Below, piece after piece: positions 1-9,623 of a stretch of 64,000 nt of DNA; positions within the stretch are counted from its first letter, which is position 1; every line of letters begins with the position of its first letter. The translations under genes were made by a program, and so were the position numbers. Source of the stretch: Octadecabacter dasysiphoniae (lineage in GTDB: Bacteria; Pseudomonadota; Alphaproteobacteria; Rhodobacterales; Rhodobacteraceae). The stretch spans positions 124,001 through 188,000 of the forward strand of contig NZ_JAKGAQ010000002.1 in the NCBI RefSeq assembly GCF_021532615.1. The letters are read 5' to 3'. The notes beneath the pieces were generated by a model that was not told where the DNA came from, searched no databases, and saw nothing but the letters and a program-made list of their open reading frames with translations.

Positions 1-1
1 C

Positions 2-469
2 CGCAAGAAAGAAGTCTTTGATGACGACCTGATCGCACTGGTCCGCCAGAATGAGGGCGAAGACGACCGCCTGAAGTTGAAAGACCTGACCGTCATTTGC
101 GGGATGAACGGCCCCCAAAAAGCAACAATGGTGCTTGAGGTCGACGGCACGGATCACACGACCATCGCCACGGGTGATGGCCCTGTTGATGCGACGTTCA
201 ACGCCGTCAAAGCACTGTTTCCCCATGACGTCAGCCTGCAATTGTATCAAGTCCACGCGGTCACAGAAGGAACGGATGCACAGGCCACAGTGTCCGTACG
301 CATGGAAGAAGATGGGCGCATCGCGACGGGTGAATCCGCAGACACTGACACAGTCGTTGCATCCGCCAAGGCCTATATCAACGCGCTGAACCGCCTTCTG
401 GTAAAGCGTGAAAAGACGGCACCGGGCGCGGATTCCAAGGGAATCCGTTACACCGACGCGGGCGAATAA
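2..469 (+). CDS. leuA: 2-isopropylmalate synthase, C-terminal part (5' truncated by window)
   Basis: The reading frame is open from base 2 to the TAA at 467-469, so only the last ~155 codons are present. LeuA condenses acetyl-CoA with 2-ketoisovalerate, the first committed step of leucine synthesis in the cytoplasm. What remains is the C-terminal regulatory domain that binds leucine in this family. It shows the alternating pattern of that domain (ATMVLEVDG, VDATFNAVKALFP, LQLYQVHAVTEGTDAQATV) and ends with the usual linker to a charged tail. The catalytic TIM barrel lies upstream, outside the window. A start at TTG 77 is an artefact, because the frame continues to the left edge. A GC-rich hairpin follows the stop, and mreB starts 176 bases later as a separate unit. 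The identification rests on the regulatory domain only. Confidence 0.82.
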   Translation, partial: RKKEVFDDDLIALVRQNEGEDDRLKLKDLTVICGMNGPQKATMVLEVDGTDHTTIATGDGPVDATFNAVKALFPHDVSLQLYQVHAVTEGTDAQATVSVRMEEDGRIATGESADTDTVVASAKAYINALNRLLVKREKTAPGADSKGIRYTDAGE

Positions 470-479
470 TCTGATCAAA

Positions 480-510
480 CGCGGGGGCGGTGCATATGCC
501 CGCCACCGCG
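480..510 (+). terminator. GC-rich hairpin after leuA
   Basis: The arms CGCGG-G-GGCGG (480-490) and CCGCC-A-CCGCG (500-510) form a ten-pair stem with one internal mismatch and a 9-base loop. It sits 11 bases after the leuA stop. No T-run follows, so it is either a weak or factor-assisted terminator or an mRNA 3'-end stabiliser. Confidence 0.5.
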
Positions 511-606
511 CATCAAACCACGGCGGAATAGCGCCCAGAGCAAACGTTAATCCCCCTTCCCCCCAAGTCCCACTGACCCTATAAGCGCGCAGGTCCGCCT
601 CCATAG

Positions 607-1683
<1,077 letters not shown>

Positions 1684-1703
1684 ATCCCGATCGGGAGCCC
1701 GTT

Positions 1704-2615
1704 TTGGCACGAGACCGACAGCAATCAGAAGACTTCGTAAGCCCCGTCCGCCGTTTGCTGGTGGGGATACTGGTGCTGTTCCTGCTCGGTACGTTCCTGA
1801 TCTGGCGCATCGACAACCCGCGTGTTGAACGGTTTCGCATGATGGTGATTGATACCGTTGTGCCCAGTTTTGATTGGGCCATGGCGCCGGTCACAGGCAT
1901 GGCGAACTTGTTGGCGGGTTTTCAATCCTATCAACGGCTTGCCCAGCAAAACGTCGATCTACGCCGTGAACTTCAGGATATGAAAAGCTGGCGGGAAGCG
2001 GCCATTCAACTTGATCAGGAAAACGCCCGATTGCGTGATCTGATCAACGTGCAGCTTGATCCGCAACTGACACGGATCACGGGTGTTGTTATGGCCGACA
2101 GCGGATCACCCTTTCGCCAGTCGGTGCTGCTGAACGTCGGGGCGCGCGATGGTATCCTTGACGGCTGGCCCGCCATGGACGGCATCGGCCTTGTTGGCCG
2201 CATTTCAGGTGTGGGCGATGAAACATCCCGCGTGATCCTAGTCACCGACACCTCAAGCCAAATTCCAGTAACGATCCAGCCCTCAGGGCAACGCGCGATT
2301 TTGTCTGGCGACAACACCGTCAATCCGCTTTTGGATTTCATCGAAGATCCGGACCTTGTGAAACCCGGTGACCGCGTTGTGACGTCAGGCGATGGTGGTG
2401 TGTTTCCAGCCGATTTATTGGTCGGCCAATTGGCGCGCGGCACCGACGGACGGATGCGGACGCGCCTGTCTGCCGATCTAGAACGCCTCGAATTTCTGCG
2501 CGTCCTGCGCAGCCAACCCGCCGCGCGGATCGAAGAGGCGGGCACATTGCTGGCCCCGACAGTACAACCGCAGCTGCCCGTTGAACCCGTGATCGAAGTG
2601 CCGGCAGATGGATGA
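1704..2615 (+). CDS. mreC: Rod shape-determining protein MreC
   Basis: MreC is a bitopic inner-membrane protein that links MreB to PBP2 in the periplasm. The start is TTG at 1704, chosen because GGGAG lies about 8 bases upstream and the next in-frame Met is inside the membrane-proximal region. Residues ~15-35 form one transmembrane segment (LLVGILVLFLLGTFLIW). Residues ~65-110 read as a dimerising coiled coil, and residues ~120-270 carry the MreC beta-barrel repeats (VVMADSGSPFRQSVLLNVGARDG, VILVTDTSSQIPV, VVTSGDGGVFPADLLVG, split here into pieces). The last 8 bases overlap mreD, suggesting coupled translation. Confidence 0.93.
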   Translation: MARDRQQSEDFVSPVRRLLVGILVLFLLGTFLIWRIDNPRVERFRMMVIDTVVPSFDWAMAPVTGMANLLAGFQSYQRLAQQNVDLRRELQDMKSWREAAIQLDQENARLRDLINVQLDPQLTRITGVVMADSGSPFRQSVLLNVGARDGILDGWPAMDGIGLVGRISGVGDETSRVILVTDTSSQIPVTIQPSGQRAILSGDNTVNPLLDFIEDPDLVKPGDRVVTSGDGGVFPADLLVGQLARGTDGRMRTRLSADLERLEFLRVLRSQPAARIEEAGTLLAPTVQPQLPVEPVIEVPADG

Positions 2616-3231
2616 AAACGTCACGCGTCGCCGCTGGCTGGGTCGCATGACCTTCGTACTGCTAGGCCTGTTTATTATCTTCACACATTTGATCCCGCTT
2701 GAAACGGTGCCGCCAAGCCTTGGGGGATCATCGCTGGAACCTATTGTGCAGCCGCGCGCAACAGCGGGCACCGAAACGGATGTCCTGTTTGACCCGGTGC
2801 GCTGGATCGCGCCTGATCTGTTGATCCTGCTTGCCCTTGCGTGGGTCACACGCCGCCCGTCGTTTGCGCCCGCCCTTGCGATTGGTGTCATATTCTTGCT
2901 CGCTGACATGTTGTTCCAACGCCCCCCGGGTCTGTGGGCGGGGTTGGTTCTGATCCTCAGTGAAATCCTGCGCGGACGGGCGCGTTCCATGCGCACGCTG
3001 CCCTTCTGGTTGGAATGGGCGACGGTTGCCTTCGGAATTGTTGTGATCACGCTGATCTATCGCTTCACATTATCGATGGTTTTGGTGGCCCAGGCCCCGC
3101 TGGGGCTGACTTTGGTGCAATTAATGCTAACTATTACACTGTATCCGGCGGTGGTTTTCGTGTCGTACGCGCTGTTCGGCGTGAACCGGCCTGCACCGGG
3201 TGAAGTGGACGCATTGGGACATAGGTTATGA
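2608..3231 (+). CDS. mreD: Rod shape-determining protein MreD
   Basis: MreD is a small polytopic inner-membrane component of the elongasome. The 207-aa product is strongly hydrophobic, with about five membrane segments (for example MTFVLLGLFIIFTHLIP near residue 20 and LTLVQLMLTITLYPAVVFVSYALF near the end, quoted in part). The assignment relies on position between mreC and mrdA plus the hydrophobic profile, because MreD is poorly conserved. It overlaps mreC by 8 bases and mrdA by 4 bases (ATGA). Confidence 0.88.
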   Translation: MDENVTRRRWLGRMTFVLLGLFIIFTHLIPLETVPPSLGGSSLEPIVQPRATAGTETDVLFDPVRWIAPDLLILLALAWVTRRPSFAPALAIGVIFLLADMLFQRPPGLWAGLVLILSEILRGRARSMRTLPFWLEWATVAFGIVVITLIYRFTLSMVLVAQAPLGLTLVQLMLTITLYPAVVFVSYALFGVNRPAPGEVDALGHRL

Positions 3232-5192
3232 AGCGCGGGCCAAAGGAGATCGAGGACAGTTCACGCCGCATTTCGCGCCGTGCGATGCTGCTTGGCACGG
3301 CCCAGTTGGGCATGATCGGCATCCTTGGCGCACGCATGGCGTCCATGCAGGTTGAACAGGCGGATACGTTTCGCATGTTGGCGGAAGAAAACCGCATCAA
3401 CATCGGCCTCATCCCACCCGCACGCGGCCTGATTTATGACAGCGAAGGCGTTGTGCTCGCTGATAACGAACAACACTACACCATCACCATGACCCGGGAA
3501 GGTGCCGGCGATGTGGACGAGGTGTTGGCACGGCTCGACCGCATCATCGCCCTTGATCCTGAAGTGCTGGAAAAGGCGCGCAAAGAACTCAAAGAGCTCA
3601 GCCCGTTTGTGCCCGTCACCATTGCGCGGCGCATCTCATGGGAAGACGTGGCACGAGTTACCGTGAATGCCCCCGCCCTGCCCGGCGTCGTAGCGGAATT
3701 GGGCCGCAGCCGCACCTACCCTCAAGGCCTCGATATGGCGCATGTCGTTGGGTACGTCGGCCCTGTTTCGGATTTTGACCTGAGCCGGATCGAAGACCAA
3801 GACCCGCTGTTACAAATTCCACGCTTCCAGATCGGTAAAACGATGGTGGAAAACAATCTTGAACATGCGCTTCGCGGGTCAGCAGGCACCAAGCGTGTTG
3901 AAGTGAACGCCGCGGGGCGCGTGATGCGCGAACTTGATCGTGTCGAAGGTATCCCCGGCGCGGATGTGCAATTGACCGTGGACGCGCGGCTGCAAAACTA
4001 CATTCAGGCACGGCTGGACGGTGAATCCGCAGCCGCCGTTGTGATCGATGTCACAAACGGGGATATCAAAGGCATCGGATCCGCGCCGACGTTTGACCCC
4101 AATGTGTTCGTTCAGGGCATATCCGTCGCCCTGTGGGACGAGTTGAACGAACGCGAAATTGACGCGAAGTTGCACCGCCGCCCGCTGGCTGCAAAAACCG
4201 TTCAAGGCACCTATCCGCCCGGATCGACCTTCAAGATGGTGACAGCCCTTGCCGCACTTGAAGACGGCGCGATTGAGGCCGAGGACACCGTGCGATGCGT
4301 TGGCCACACGGATGTGTTTGACGTACGGTTTCACTGCTGGCGCCGTGCGGGCCATGGCAACATGAACCTGAACGAGAGCCTGAAACAATCCTGCGATGTC
4401 TATTATTACGATATCGCCCAGCGCGTTGGGATTGATAAAATCGCTGCGATGGGGCGTAAGCTCGGGCTTGGGGAACGTCACGATCTGCCAATGTCCGCGA
4501 TCCGCAGCGGCATCATGCCTGACAAGGAATGGAAACGCGAAGCACGCGGCGAAGACTGGCGTGTCGGTGACACGGTGAACGCATCGATCGGCCAAGGATA
4601 TGTGCAAACCTCGCCGTTACAGCTTGCCGTTATGACGGCACGGATTGCGACAGGGCGCGCCGTGAAACCGCGCCTTGTGCGGTCTATCGACGGGGTCGAA
4701 CAGCCATCCGGCGCGGGCGAAAGCCTTGGTTTGAACGAAAACAACCTGCGCCGCGTGCGCCGTGCGATGTATGACGTGTCCAATCATTCACGCGGCACCG
4801 CCTACCGCACCCGCATCCAAGAAGAACAATTTCGCATGGCGGGCAAAACGGGCACCAGCCAAGTGCGCCGCATCACACAAGCCGAACGCGACGCAGGTGT
4901 AACCCGCAATGCCGACTTGCCATGGAACCGCCGCGATCACGCGCTGTTTGTGTCCTTTGCGCCCGCTGACAATCCAAAATATGCGGTCGCTGTTGTTGTG
5001 GAACATGGTGGCGGTGGATCAACCGCCGCCGCACCGATTGCGCGCGATGTAATGCTTCAGGCGCTGTACGAAGGCACGCCGCCCCTGTCGGCCTACCCCT
5101 CCGCTTCACGTGGGCAGATCGCCGAACAGCAACGCCGCCTCGCTGATTTGATCCGCGACATTCAGCCCGGACGGGGCACGCAAGACACATGA
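3228..5192 (+). CDS. mrdA: Penicillin-binding protein 2 (peptidoglycan transpeptidase, elongation)
   Basis: This is the monofunctional class B PBP that cross-links peptidoglycan during side-wall elongation, acting with RodA. It has 654 aa. A short cytoplasmic tail is followed by a membrane anchor (~residues 20-40), then the PBP dimerisation domain (PPARGLIYDSEG at ~residue 64), then the transpeptidase domain. The catalytic Ser is in PPGSTFKM (S at about residue 333), the second motif is SCD, and the third is KTGTSQ (about residue 540). All three are intact, so the enzyme should be active. It overlaps mreD and rodA by 4 bases each. Confidence 0.96.
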   Translation: MKRGPKEIEDSSRRISRRAMLLGTAQLGMIGILGARMASMQVEQADTFRMLAEENRINIGLIPPARGLIYDSEGVVLADNEQHYTITMTREGAGDVDEVLARLDRIIALDPEVLEKARKELKELSPFVPVTIARRISWEDVARVTVNAPALPGVVAELGRSRTYPQGLDMAHVVGYVGPVSDFDLSRIEDQDPLLQIPRFQIGKTMVENNLEHALRGSAGTKRVEVNAAGRVMRELDRVEGIPGADVQLTVDARLQNYIQARLDGESAAAVVIDVTNGDIKGIGSAPTFDPNVFVQGISVALWDELNEREIDAKLHRRPLAAKTVQGTYPPGSTFKMVTALAALEDGAIEAEDTVRCVGHTDVFDVRFHCWRRAGHGNMNLNESLKQSCDVYYYDIAQRVGIDKIAAMGRKLGLGERHDLPMSAIRSGIMPDKEWKREARGEDWRVGDTVNASIGQGYVQTSPLQLAVMTARIATGRAVKPRLVRSIDGVEQPSGAGESLGLNENNLRRVRRAMYDVSNHSRGTAYRTRIQEEQFRMAGKTGTSQVRRITQAERDAGVTRNADLPWNRRDHALFVSFAPADNPKYAVAVVVEHGGGGSTAAAPIARDVMLQALYEGTPPLSAYPSASRGQIAEQQRRLADLIRDIQPGRGTQDT

Positions 5193-6328
5193 GTTATCTT
5201 GAATATCAGGTCAAATACGTCCCCGCCGGATTTCGCAAACTTCTGTTTCTGAACTGGCCTGTTGTGTTCCTCGTGACAGCTGTGTCCGGCTTTGGCTTTT
5301 TGATGCTGTATTCTGTGGCGGGCGGATCAATGGACCCTTGGGTAACCCCGCAAGTTCAGCGTTTCGGACTTGGCGTGGCAGTCATGATCGGCATGGCGAT
5401 GGTCCCGATCTGGTTCTGGCGCAACATGGCGGTCGTCGCCTATTTGCTCGCCTTTGTTCTATTGGTTCTTGTTGAATTCGTCGGTGTGGAACGCAACGGA
5501 TCACAGCGTTGGCTGGACCTCGGGCCGATGGATTTGCAACCCTCCGAACTGATGAAAATATCGTTGATTATGCTGCTGGCCGCCTATTACGACTGGCTGC
5601 CCCTCAATAAAGTGAGCAAGCCCGTCTGGATCCTTGTCCCGCTGATCTTCATCGCAGCCCCCGCCTATCTGGTGCTGTCCCAACCCGACCTTGGCACAAC
5701 AATCCTGCTGGTATCCGGCGGGGGCGCAATCATGTTTTTGGCTGGCGTCCACTGGGCCTATTTCGCAACTGTCATTGCAGGCGTTGTCGGGCTTGTCACC
5801 GCCGTGTTCCAGTCGCGCGGCACCGGATGGCAGGTTCTCAAAGACTATCAGTATCGCCGCATTGATACCTTCCTCGATCCGACCCAAGACCCCCTTGGCG
5901 CGGGCTATCACATCACACAAGCCAAGATCGCACTCGGGTCCGGCGGCTGGACCGGGCGCGGATTCATGCAAGGCACACAAAGCCGGCTGAACTTTCTACC
6001 CGAAAAGCACACAGACTTCATCTTCACGACCTTGGCCGAAGAATTCGGGTTCGTCGGCGCCTTCGGCTTGTTGGTACTTTACGCCCTCATCATTATTTTC
6101 TGCGTGATGTCGGCCATCACCAACAAGGATCGGTTTGCATCCCTGATCACCATGGGCGTCGCCGTGACGTTCTTTTTGTTTTTCTCGGTGAACATGGCAA
6201 TGGTCATGGGCCTCGCGCCCGTTGTGGGTGTGCCGTTGCCGCTGGTTTCCTATGGCGGGTCAGCGATGTTGGTTCTGATGGTCGCATTCGGGCTCGTGCA
6301 ATCCGCGCACGTGCATAAACCCCGATGA
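5189..6328 (+). CDS. rodA: Rod shape-determining protein RodA (SEDS glycosyltransferase)
   Basis: RodA polymerises lipid II glycan strands in the inner membrane as the partner of PBP2. The 379-aa product has around ten membrane segments and the SEDS signatures: QRWLDLGPMDLQPSELMK, a conserved catalytic-site Asp region (LSQPDLGTT), RIDTFLDPTQDPLGAGYH, LPEKHTDFIFTTLAEEFGFVG, and the C-terminal PLPLVSYGGSAM. The ATGA overlap with mrdA and the next ATGA overlap downstream indicate one transcript from mreB through the dehydrogenase. Confidence 0.96.
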   Translation: MSYLEYQVKYVPAGFRKLLFLNWPVVFLVTAVSGFGFLMLYSVAGGSMDPWVTPQVQRFGLGVAVMIGMAMVPIWFWRNMAVVAYLLAFVLLVLVEFVGVERNGSQRWLDLGPMDLQPSELMKISLIMLLAAYYDWLPLNKVSKPVWILVPLIFIAAPAYLVLSQPDLGTTILLVSGGGAIMFLAGVHWAYFATVIAGVVGLVTAVFQSRGTGWQVLKDYQYRRIDTFLDPTQDPLGAGYHITQAKIALGSGGWTGRGFMQGTQSRLNFLPEKHTDFIFTTLAEEFGFVGAFGLLVLYALIIIFCVMSAITNKDRFASLITMGVAVTFFLFFSVNMAMVMGLAPVVGVPLPLVSYGGSAMLVLMVAFGLVQSAHVHKPR

Positions 6329-7251
6329 TCCGCGCCCTATTTTCCGCAGGCGATCCTATTTGGCCAGAATATCAAACCACCCTGCCGCCCGCCTTCGCCA
6401 AAGCAGGCCTTAGCGTTGATTTGTCCCGCGATCACGCCCCCGATACGGTTGATTACATCATTGCCGCGCCGAATGGCCCCGTGCAGGATTTCACCCCCTT
6501 CACACGGTGCAAAGCAGTCCTGAACCTGTGGGCCGGCGTCGAAGACATCGCACCAAACCCGACCCTCACCCAGCCGCTCGCCCGCATGGTGGATCCGGGG
6601 CTTACGGATGGGATGGTGGAATGGGTCGTGGGCCACACGATGCGCCATCATCTGGGACTGGATGTGCATGTCCACGGCCAGGACGGCCAGTGGCGTACAG
6701 ATTACCCCCCACTTGCATCACAACGGCCTGTGACGATCCTCGGCCTTGGCGCACTTGGCACGGCCTGCGCGCGCGCCCTTATCGGTTTGGGTTTTCCCGT
6801 CACCGGATGGAGCCGTTCGCAAAAGGCCATCGATGGCGTCACATGCTTGTCTGGCAACGGTGGCCTGCGGGCGGCCCTCACAGATGCGCAGATCGTGATC
6901 CTTTTGCTGCCACTGACAAACGCCACGACCAACATCTTGGACCGACAAACGCTGGCTTTGCTCGCGCCGGGGTCCTTTATCATCAACCCCGGCCGCGGCC
7001 CACTGATTGATGATGATGATTTGCTGACAGCCCTGGATGCAAATGTTGCCCATGCAACGCTAGATGTGTTTCGCGTTGAACCACTGCCAGCGCAACATCC
7101 CTTTTGGGCCCACCCCAAGATCACCGTGACACCGCATATCGCGTCCACAACACGCCCCGAAACCGCTGCCCTGTGCATCGCCGAAAACATCCGCCGCGGT
7201 GAGGCGGGCGAGGCGTTACTCCACCTCGTGGATCGCACCAAGGGCTACTAG
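6325..7251 (+). CDS. Glyoxylate/hydroxypyruvate reductase A-like D-2-hydroxyacid dehydrogenase
   Basis: The protein is probably an NAD(P)H-dependent reductase of glyoxylate or hydroxypyruvate in the cytoplasm. At 308 aa it has the length of GhrA. It carries the Rossmann motif ILGLGALGTACARAL (about residue 138), the substrate-binding Arg region INPGRGPLIDDDDL, the Glu of the charge relay (VFRVEPLP) and the catalytic His (TPHIAS). It overlaps rodA by 4 bases, so it is the last gene of the elongation operon even though it has no known role in cell shape. Substrate is inferred from the family. Confidence 0.85.
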   Translation: MIRALFSAGDPIWPEYQTTLPPAFAKAGLSVDLSRDHAPDTVDYIIAAPNGPVQDFTPFTRCKAVLNLWAGVEDIAPNPTLTQPLARMVDPGLTDGMVEWVVGHTMRHHLGLDVHVHGQDGQWRTDYPPLASQRPVTILGLGALGTACARALIGLGFPVTGWSRSQKAIDGVTCLSGNGGLRAALTDAQIVILLLPLTNATTNILDRQTLALLAPGSFIINPGRGPLIDDDDLLTALDANVAHATLDVFRVEPLPAQHPFWAHPKITVTPHIASTTRPETAALCIAENIRRGEAGEALLHLVDRTKGY

Positions 7252-7296
7252 CCCCGTCTGAGCTTCCTAAATATTCTGGGGTGAGGCCTCGGGCCG

Positions 7297-7336
7297 AGGG
7301 GCAAAGCCCCTTCTTACTGGCGCACCGCAGGTGCGC
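7297..7336. terminator. Double hairpin between convergent genes
   Basis: Two perfect stem-loops lie back to back between the convergent dehydrogenase and SseB-like genes. The first is AGGGGC-AAA-GCCCCT (7297-7311) followed by TCTTACT. The second is GCGCACC-GCA-GGTGCGC (7320-7336). This is the expected arrangement of a bidirectional terminator; T-runs are short. Confidence 0.7.
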
Positions 7337-7355
7337 CCCCGCTCGCGGCACGCGC

Positions 7356-8147
7356 CTAGTGCAGCTTCGGCGGCTTGTCTGGGTCCATCCCGGGGTTCGC
7401 ACCCGGTGTTTGGGGCATCTGCGGCGTTGGCAAATCAAACCGCAAACCGACCTTGGCCACGCGTTCAGACACCGGATCACCACCTTCAAGATGGGCCACG
7501 TCCAACATGCCCGCATCAATCCCCGAAAACACCAGTGCCTCGTTTACTGCGGCTGTCAACGCGCCTTCGGCACCCTCAACAGTTCCAACAAAGGCGAGCA
7601 TATGCCCGCGCCCGCCACCTTCATAAGTAACGCCGCACAAATACGCCTCGACGGCCAGTCCAGCGGCCGTCGCCAGTTTTCGATCAAGCGCCTCTAGCAA
7701 CACTTCGGGCAGTCCTTTGGGCGGGGTCAATTCGGTGATCTGGCCCTCGACCTCTTCGGGATCAGACCCAAGCGTTTGGGCCAACCAATCCACCGCTTCG
7801 GCAGGCACCAACATTGCCGACGGGGCAACGCCCATATTCAACGCCATCCCGATCCGCTGGCCTTCTAGCATCTGCGCCATGCCACGCCCGGACAGCGCCG
7901 CGTATGGCGCAATGGCCTTGCCGTAAAAATCCGACATCCGGGCTTCGCGATCAAAAATCAGCACAAACTGCTGGTCTTCGGCTTCGAACATGGCCGGGGA
8001 AATCTGGTCGCCCTCGGCTTCGCCCTCCAGCAGCATGAACAATTCTGATTCCGCCAGCCGTTCGTAGAACCGCAATCGCGCCAGATCATCCGCTTCATCC
8101 GCGACCATGGCAGCATGGGCCAAATCGATTTCAGTCGTTTCCGTCAT
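7356..8147 (-). CDS. SseB family protein
   Basis: The 263-aa protein has an SseB N-terminal-like domain over roughly residues 20-120. Its pattern is typical: short acidic segments (ESELFMLLEGEAEGDQI), FVLIFDREARMSDFYG, and VAPSAMLVPAEAVDWLAQTL. The C-terminal part is less conserved and ends in a Pro-rich tail. SseB-family proteins are linked to serine sensitivity in E. coli, but no biochemical activity is established. It overlaps the end of the uracil-DNA glycosylase gene upstream by 17 bases, so the two are probably co-transcribed. Confidence 0.78.
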   Translation of the reverse strand: MTETTEIDLAHAAMVADEADDLARLRFYERLAESELFMLLEGEAEGDQISPAMFEAEDQQFVLIFDREARMSDFYGKAIAPYAALSGRGMAQMLEGQRIGMALNMGVAPSAMLVPAEAVDWLAQTLGSDPEEVEGQITELTPPKGLPEVLLEALDRKLATAAGLAVEAYLCGVTYEGGGRGHMLAFVGTVEGAEGALTAAVNEALVFSGIDAGMLDVAHLEGGDPVSERVAKVGLRFDLPTPQMPQTPGANPGMDPDKPPKLH

Positions 8148-8724
8148 TCAGAACCTCTTTCACGCGGGCGCGCAGCGCGGGCAACACATCCGCCCCGAAC
8201 CACTGATTTTTCTTCAGCCATCCGGTATTGCGCCAAGACGGATGAGGCAAGACAAAGGTGTGCGGCGCATGGTCCTGCCAACCGACAACCGTGTCAGTCA
8301 CATTTGATTTGACGCCCAGATGGTACCGATGTGCCGATGCACCCACTAAGATGCGCAGCGCCACATTCGGCAAACTGTCCATCACGCGACCATGCCATGT
8401 TTGTCCGCATATTTTCGGCGGCGGCAAATCTGATCCTTTGGCATCATACCCCGGAAAACAAAACGCCATCGGGACAATCGCCACGCGGGCCCGATCGTAA
8501 AAGGTGTCTTCGTCCACACCCAACCAATCACGCAACCGATCCCCTGACGGATCAGTGAACGGACGGCCACTGTGGTATACTTTCATGCCCGGTGCCTGCC
8601 CTGCGATCAAAATCCGCGCGCTGGGGGCAAACCACACAACGGGGCGGGGCACGTGGGCCGTATGCGTGGCTGCAAAACGGTCCGCACATATCCGGCAGTT
8701 TTCGATTTCGGGCATCAGCGTCAT
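8131..8724 (-). CDS. Uracil-DNA glycosylase family protein
   Basis: The 197-aa protein belongs to the UDG superfamily, which removes damaged bases from DNA. It has the active-site loop GQAPGMKVYHSGRPFTDPSG (about residues 43-62) followed by RLRDWLGV. The second-motif region HPSWRNTGWLKKN is near the C-terminus, with HPS as the DNA-intercalating loop. Cys at residues 14 and 17 (ENCRICAD) resemble the N-terminal metal-binding pair of some family members, but no four-Cys cluster is complete. A start at the inner Met at 8715 is also possible. It is divergent from the KpsT-like gene at 8925. Confidence 0.8.
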   Translation of the reverse strand: MTLMPEIENCRICADRFAATHTAHVPRPVVWFAPSARILIAGQAPGMKVYHSGRPFTDPSGDRLRDWLGVDEDTFYDRARVAIVPMAFCFPGYDAKGSDLPPPKICGQTWHGRVMDSLPNVALRILVGASAHRYHLGVKSNVTDTVVGWQDHAPHTFVLPHPSWRNTGWLKKNQWFGADVLPALRARVKEVLNDGND

Positions 8725-8924
8725 ACCGCCAAACTATGGATCGATCGCCCAAACGCCAGTAAAATGGGCACAATCTCGGCTCACCCCCTCAACTTCTTGT
8801 CAATTTCGTTGTAAAAAGGCGAACCGCACCGACATATTATAGCCAGATTGTTCTCTTATTGGAGACAATAGACGGGTAATCTGTCACCAAAGACCGAACC
8901 CATTTGAGGTGTAGTTAGGCTGAA
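8725..8924. promoter_or_regulatory. Divergent intergenic region, UDG / kpsT-like
   Basis: These 200 bases separate two divergently transcribed genes and must hold both promoters. The part nearest the kpsT-like gene is AT-rich, with a TATTAT block near 8835-8840 that could be a -10 element. No convincing -35 at standard spacing is visible. Confidence 0.35.
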
Positions 8925-9623
8925 ATGCTTGAGTTTGTGAACGTCAGTAAGTCCTTTTGGACAGGCACCCAGCGCAAGGTTATCCTTGATCGCGCCAATT
9001 TCCGCGTGGAACTTGGCAATTCGCTTGGCATTCTGGCCCCGAACGGAACCGGTAAGACGACGATCATCAACATGATGGCCGGTCTTGAAAAACCGGATGA
9101 AGGCGAAGTGCATCGCGCATGTCGCGTGTCTTTCCCGCTCGGGTTTATGGGCGGCGTCGTGAACAGGCATTCGGCCAAGGAAAATTGTCGCTACATCGCG
9201 CGGCTGTACGGCCTTGACCCCGATTATGTTGAGGCGTTTTGCCGTTGGATGGCTGGCATCGAAGAATATTTCGACATGCCGGTCGGCACTTACAGCCAAG
9301 GTATGCGCGCGCGCTTTACGTTCGCGTTGATGCTGTCTTTGGATTTTGACATATACCTCATCGACGAAGGCATGCCCCAAACGACGGATGCGGAATTCAA
9401 CCGCAAAGCCGGGGAAGTCCTCAAGGAACGATTGGCGACCACGACGGTCATCATCGTATCCCACCAAGCGAAAACGCTTGAAAGATTCGCCCGATCGGCG
9501 GCCGTTCTGAAAGACGGGCAGTTGGTCATGTTTGACACCTTGGAAGAAGCGAAACAGCTGTATGACTACGAAACCCAAGGCACAGAAATTCCGGATACGA
9601 CGCAGTTCGAACAGCACGGTTAA
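8925..9623 (+). CDS. Capsule polysaccharide ABC transporter, ATP-binding protein (KpsT-like, copy 1)
   Basis: The protein is the ATPase of an ABC-2 exporter for capsule or related glycans, at the inner face of the membrane. It has 232 aa. Visible motifs are Walker A (APNGTGKTT, about residue 38), the signature YSQGMRARF (in place of LSGGQ, typical of the KpsT/Wzt group), Walker B DIYLIDEGM and the H-loop VSHQAKTLERF. A KpsE-like gene overlaps its 3' end. No KpsM-type permease gene is adjacent, which is unusual; the nearest one is at 58.5 kb next to a second kpsT-like gene. Confidence 0.87.
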   Translation: MLEFVNVSKSFWTGTQRKVILDRANFRVELGNSLGILAPNGTGKTTIINMMAGLEKPDEGEVHRACRVSFPLGFMGGVVNRHSAKENCRYIARLYGLDPDYVEAFCRWMAGIEEYFDMPVGTYSQGMRARFTFALMLSLDFDIYLIDEGMPQTTDAEFNRKAGEVLKERLATTTVIIVSHQAKTLERFARSAAVLKDGQLVMFDTLEEAKQLYDYETQGTEIPDTTQFEQHG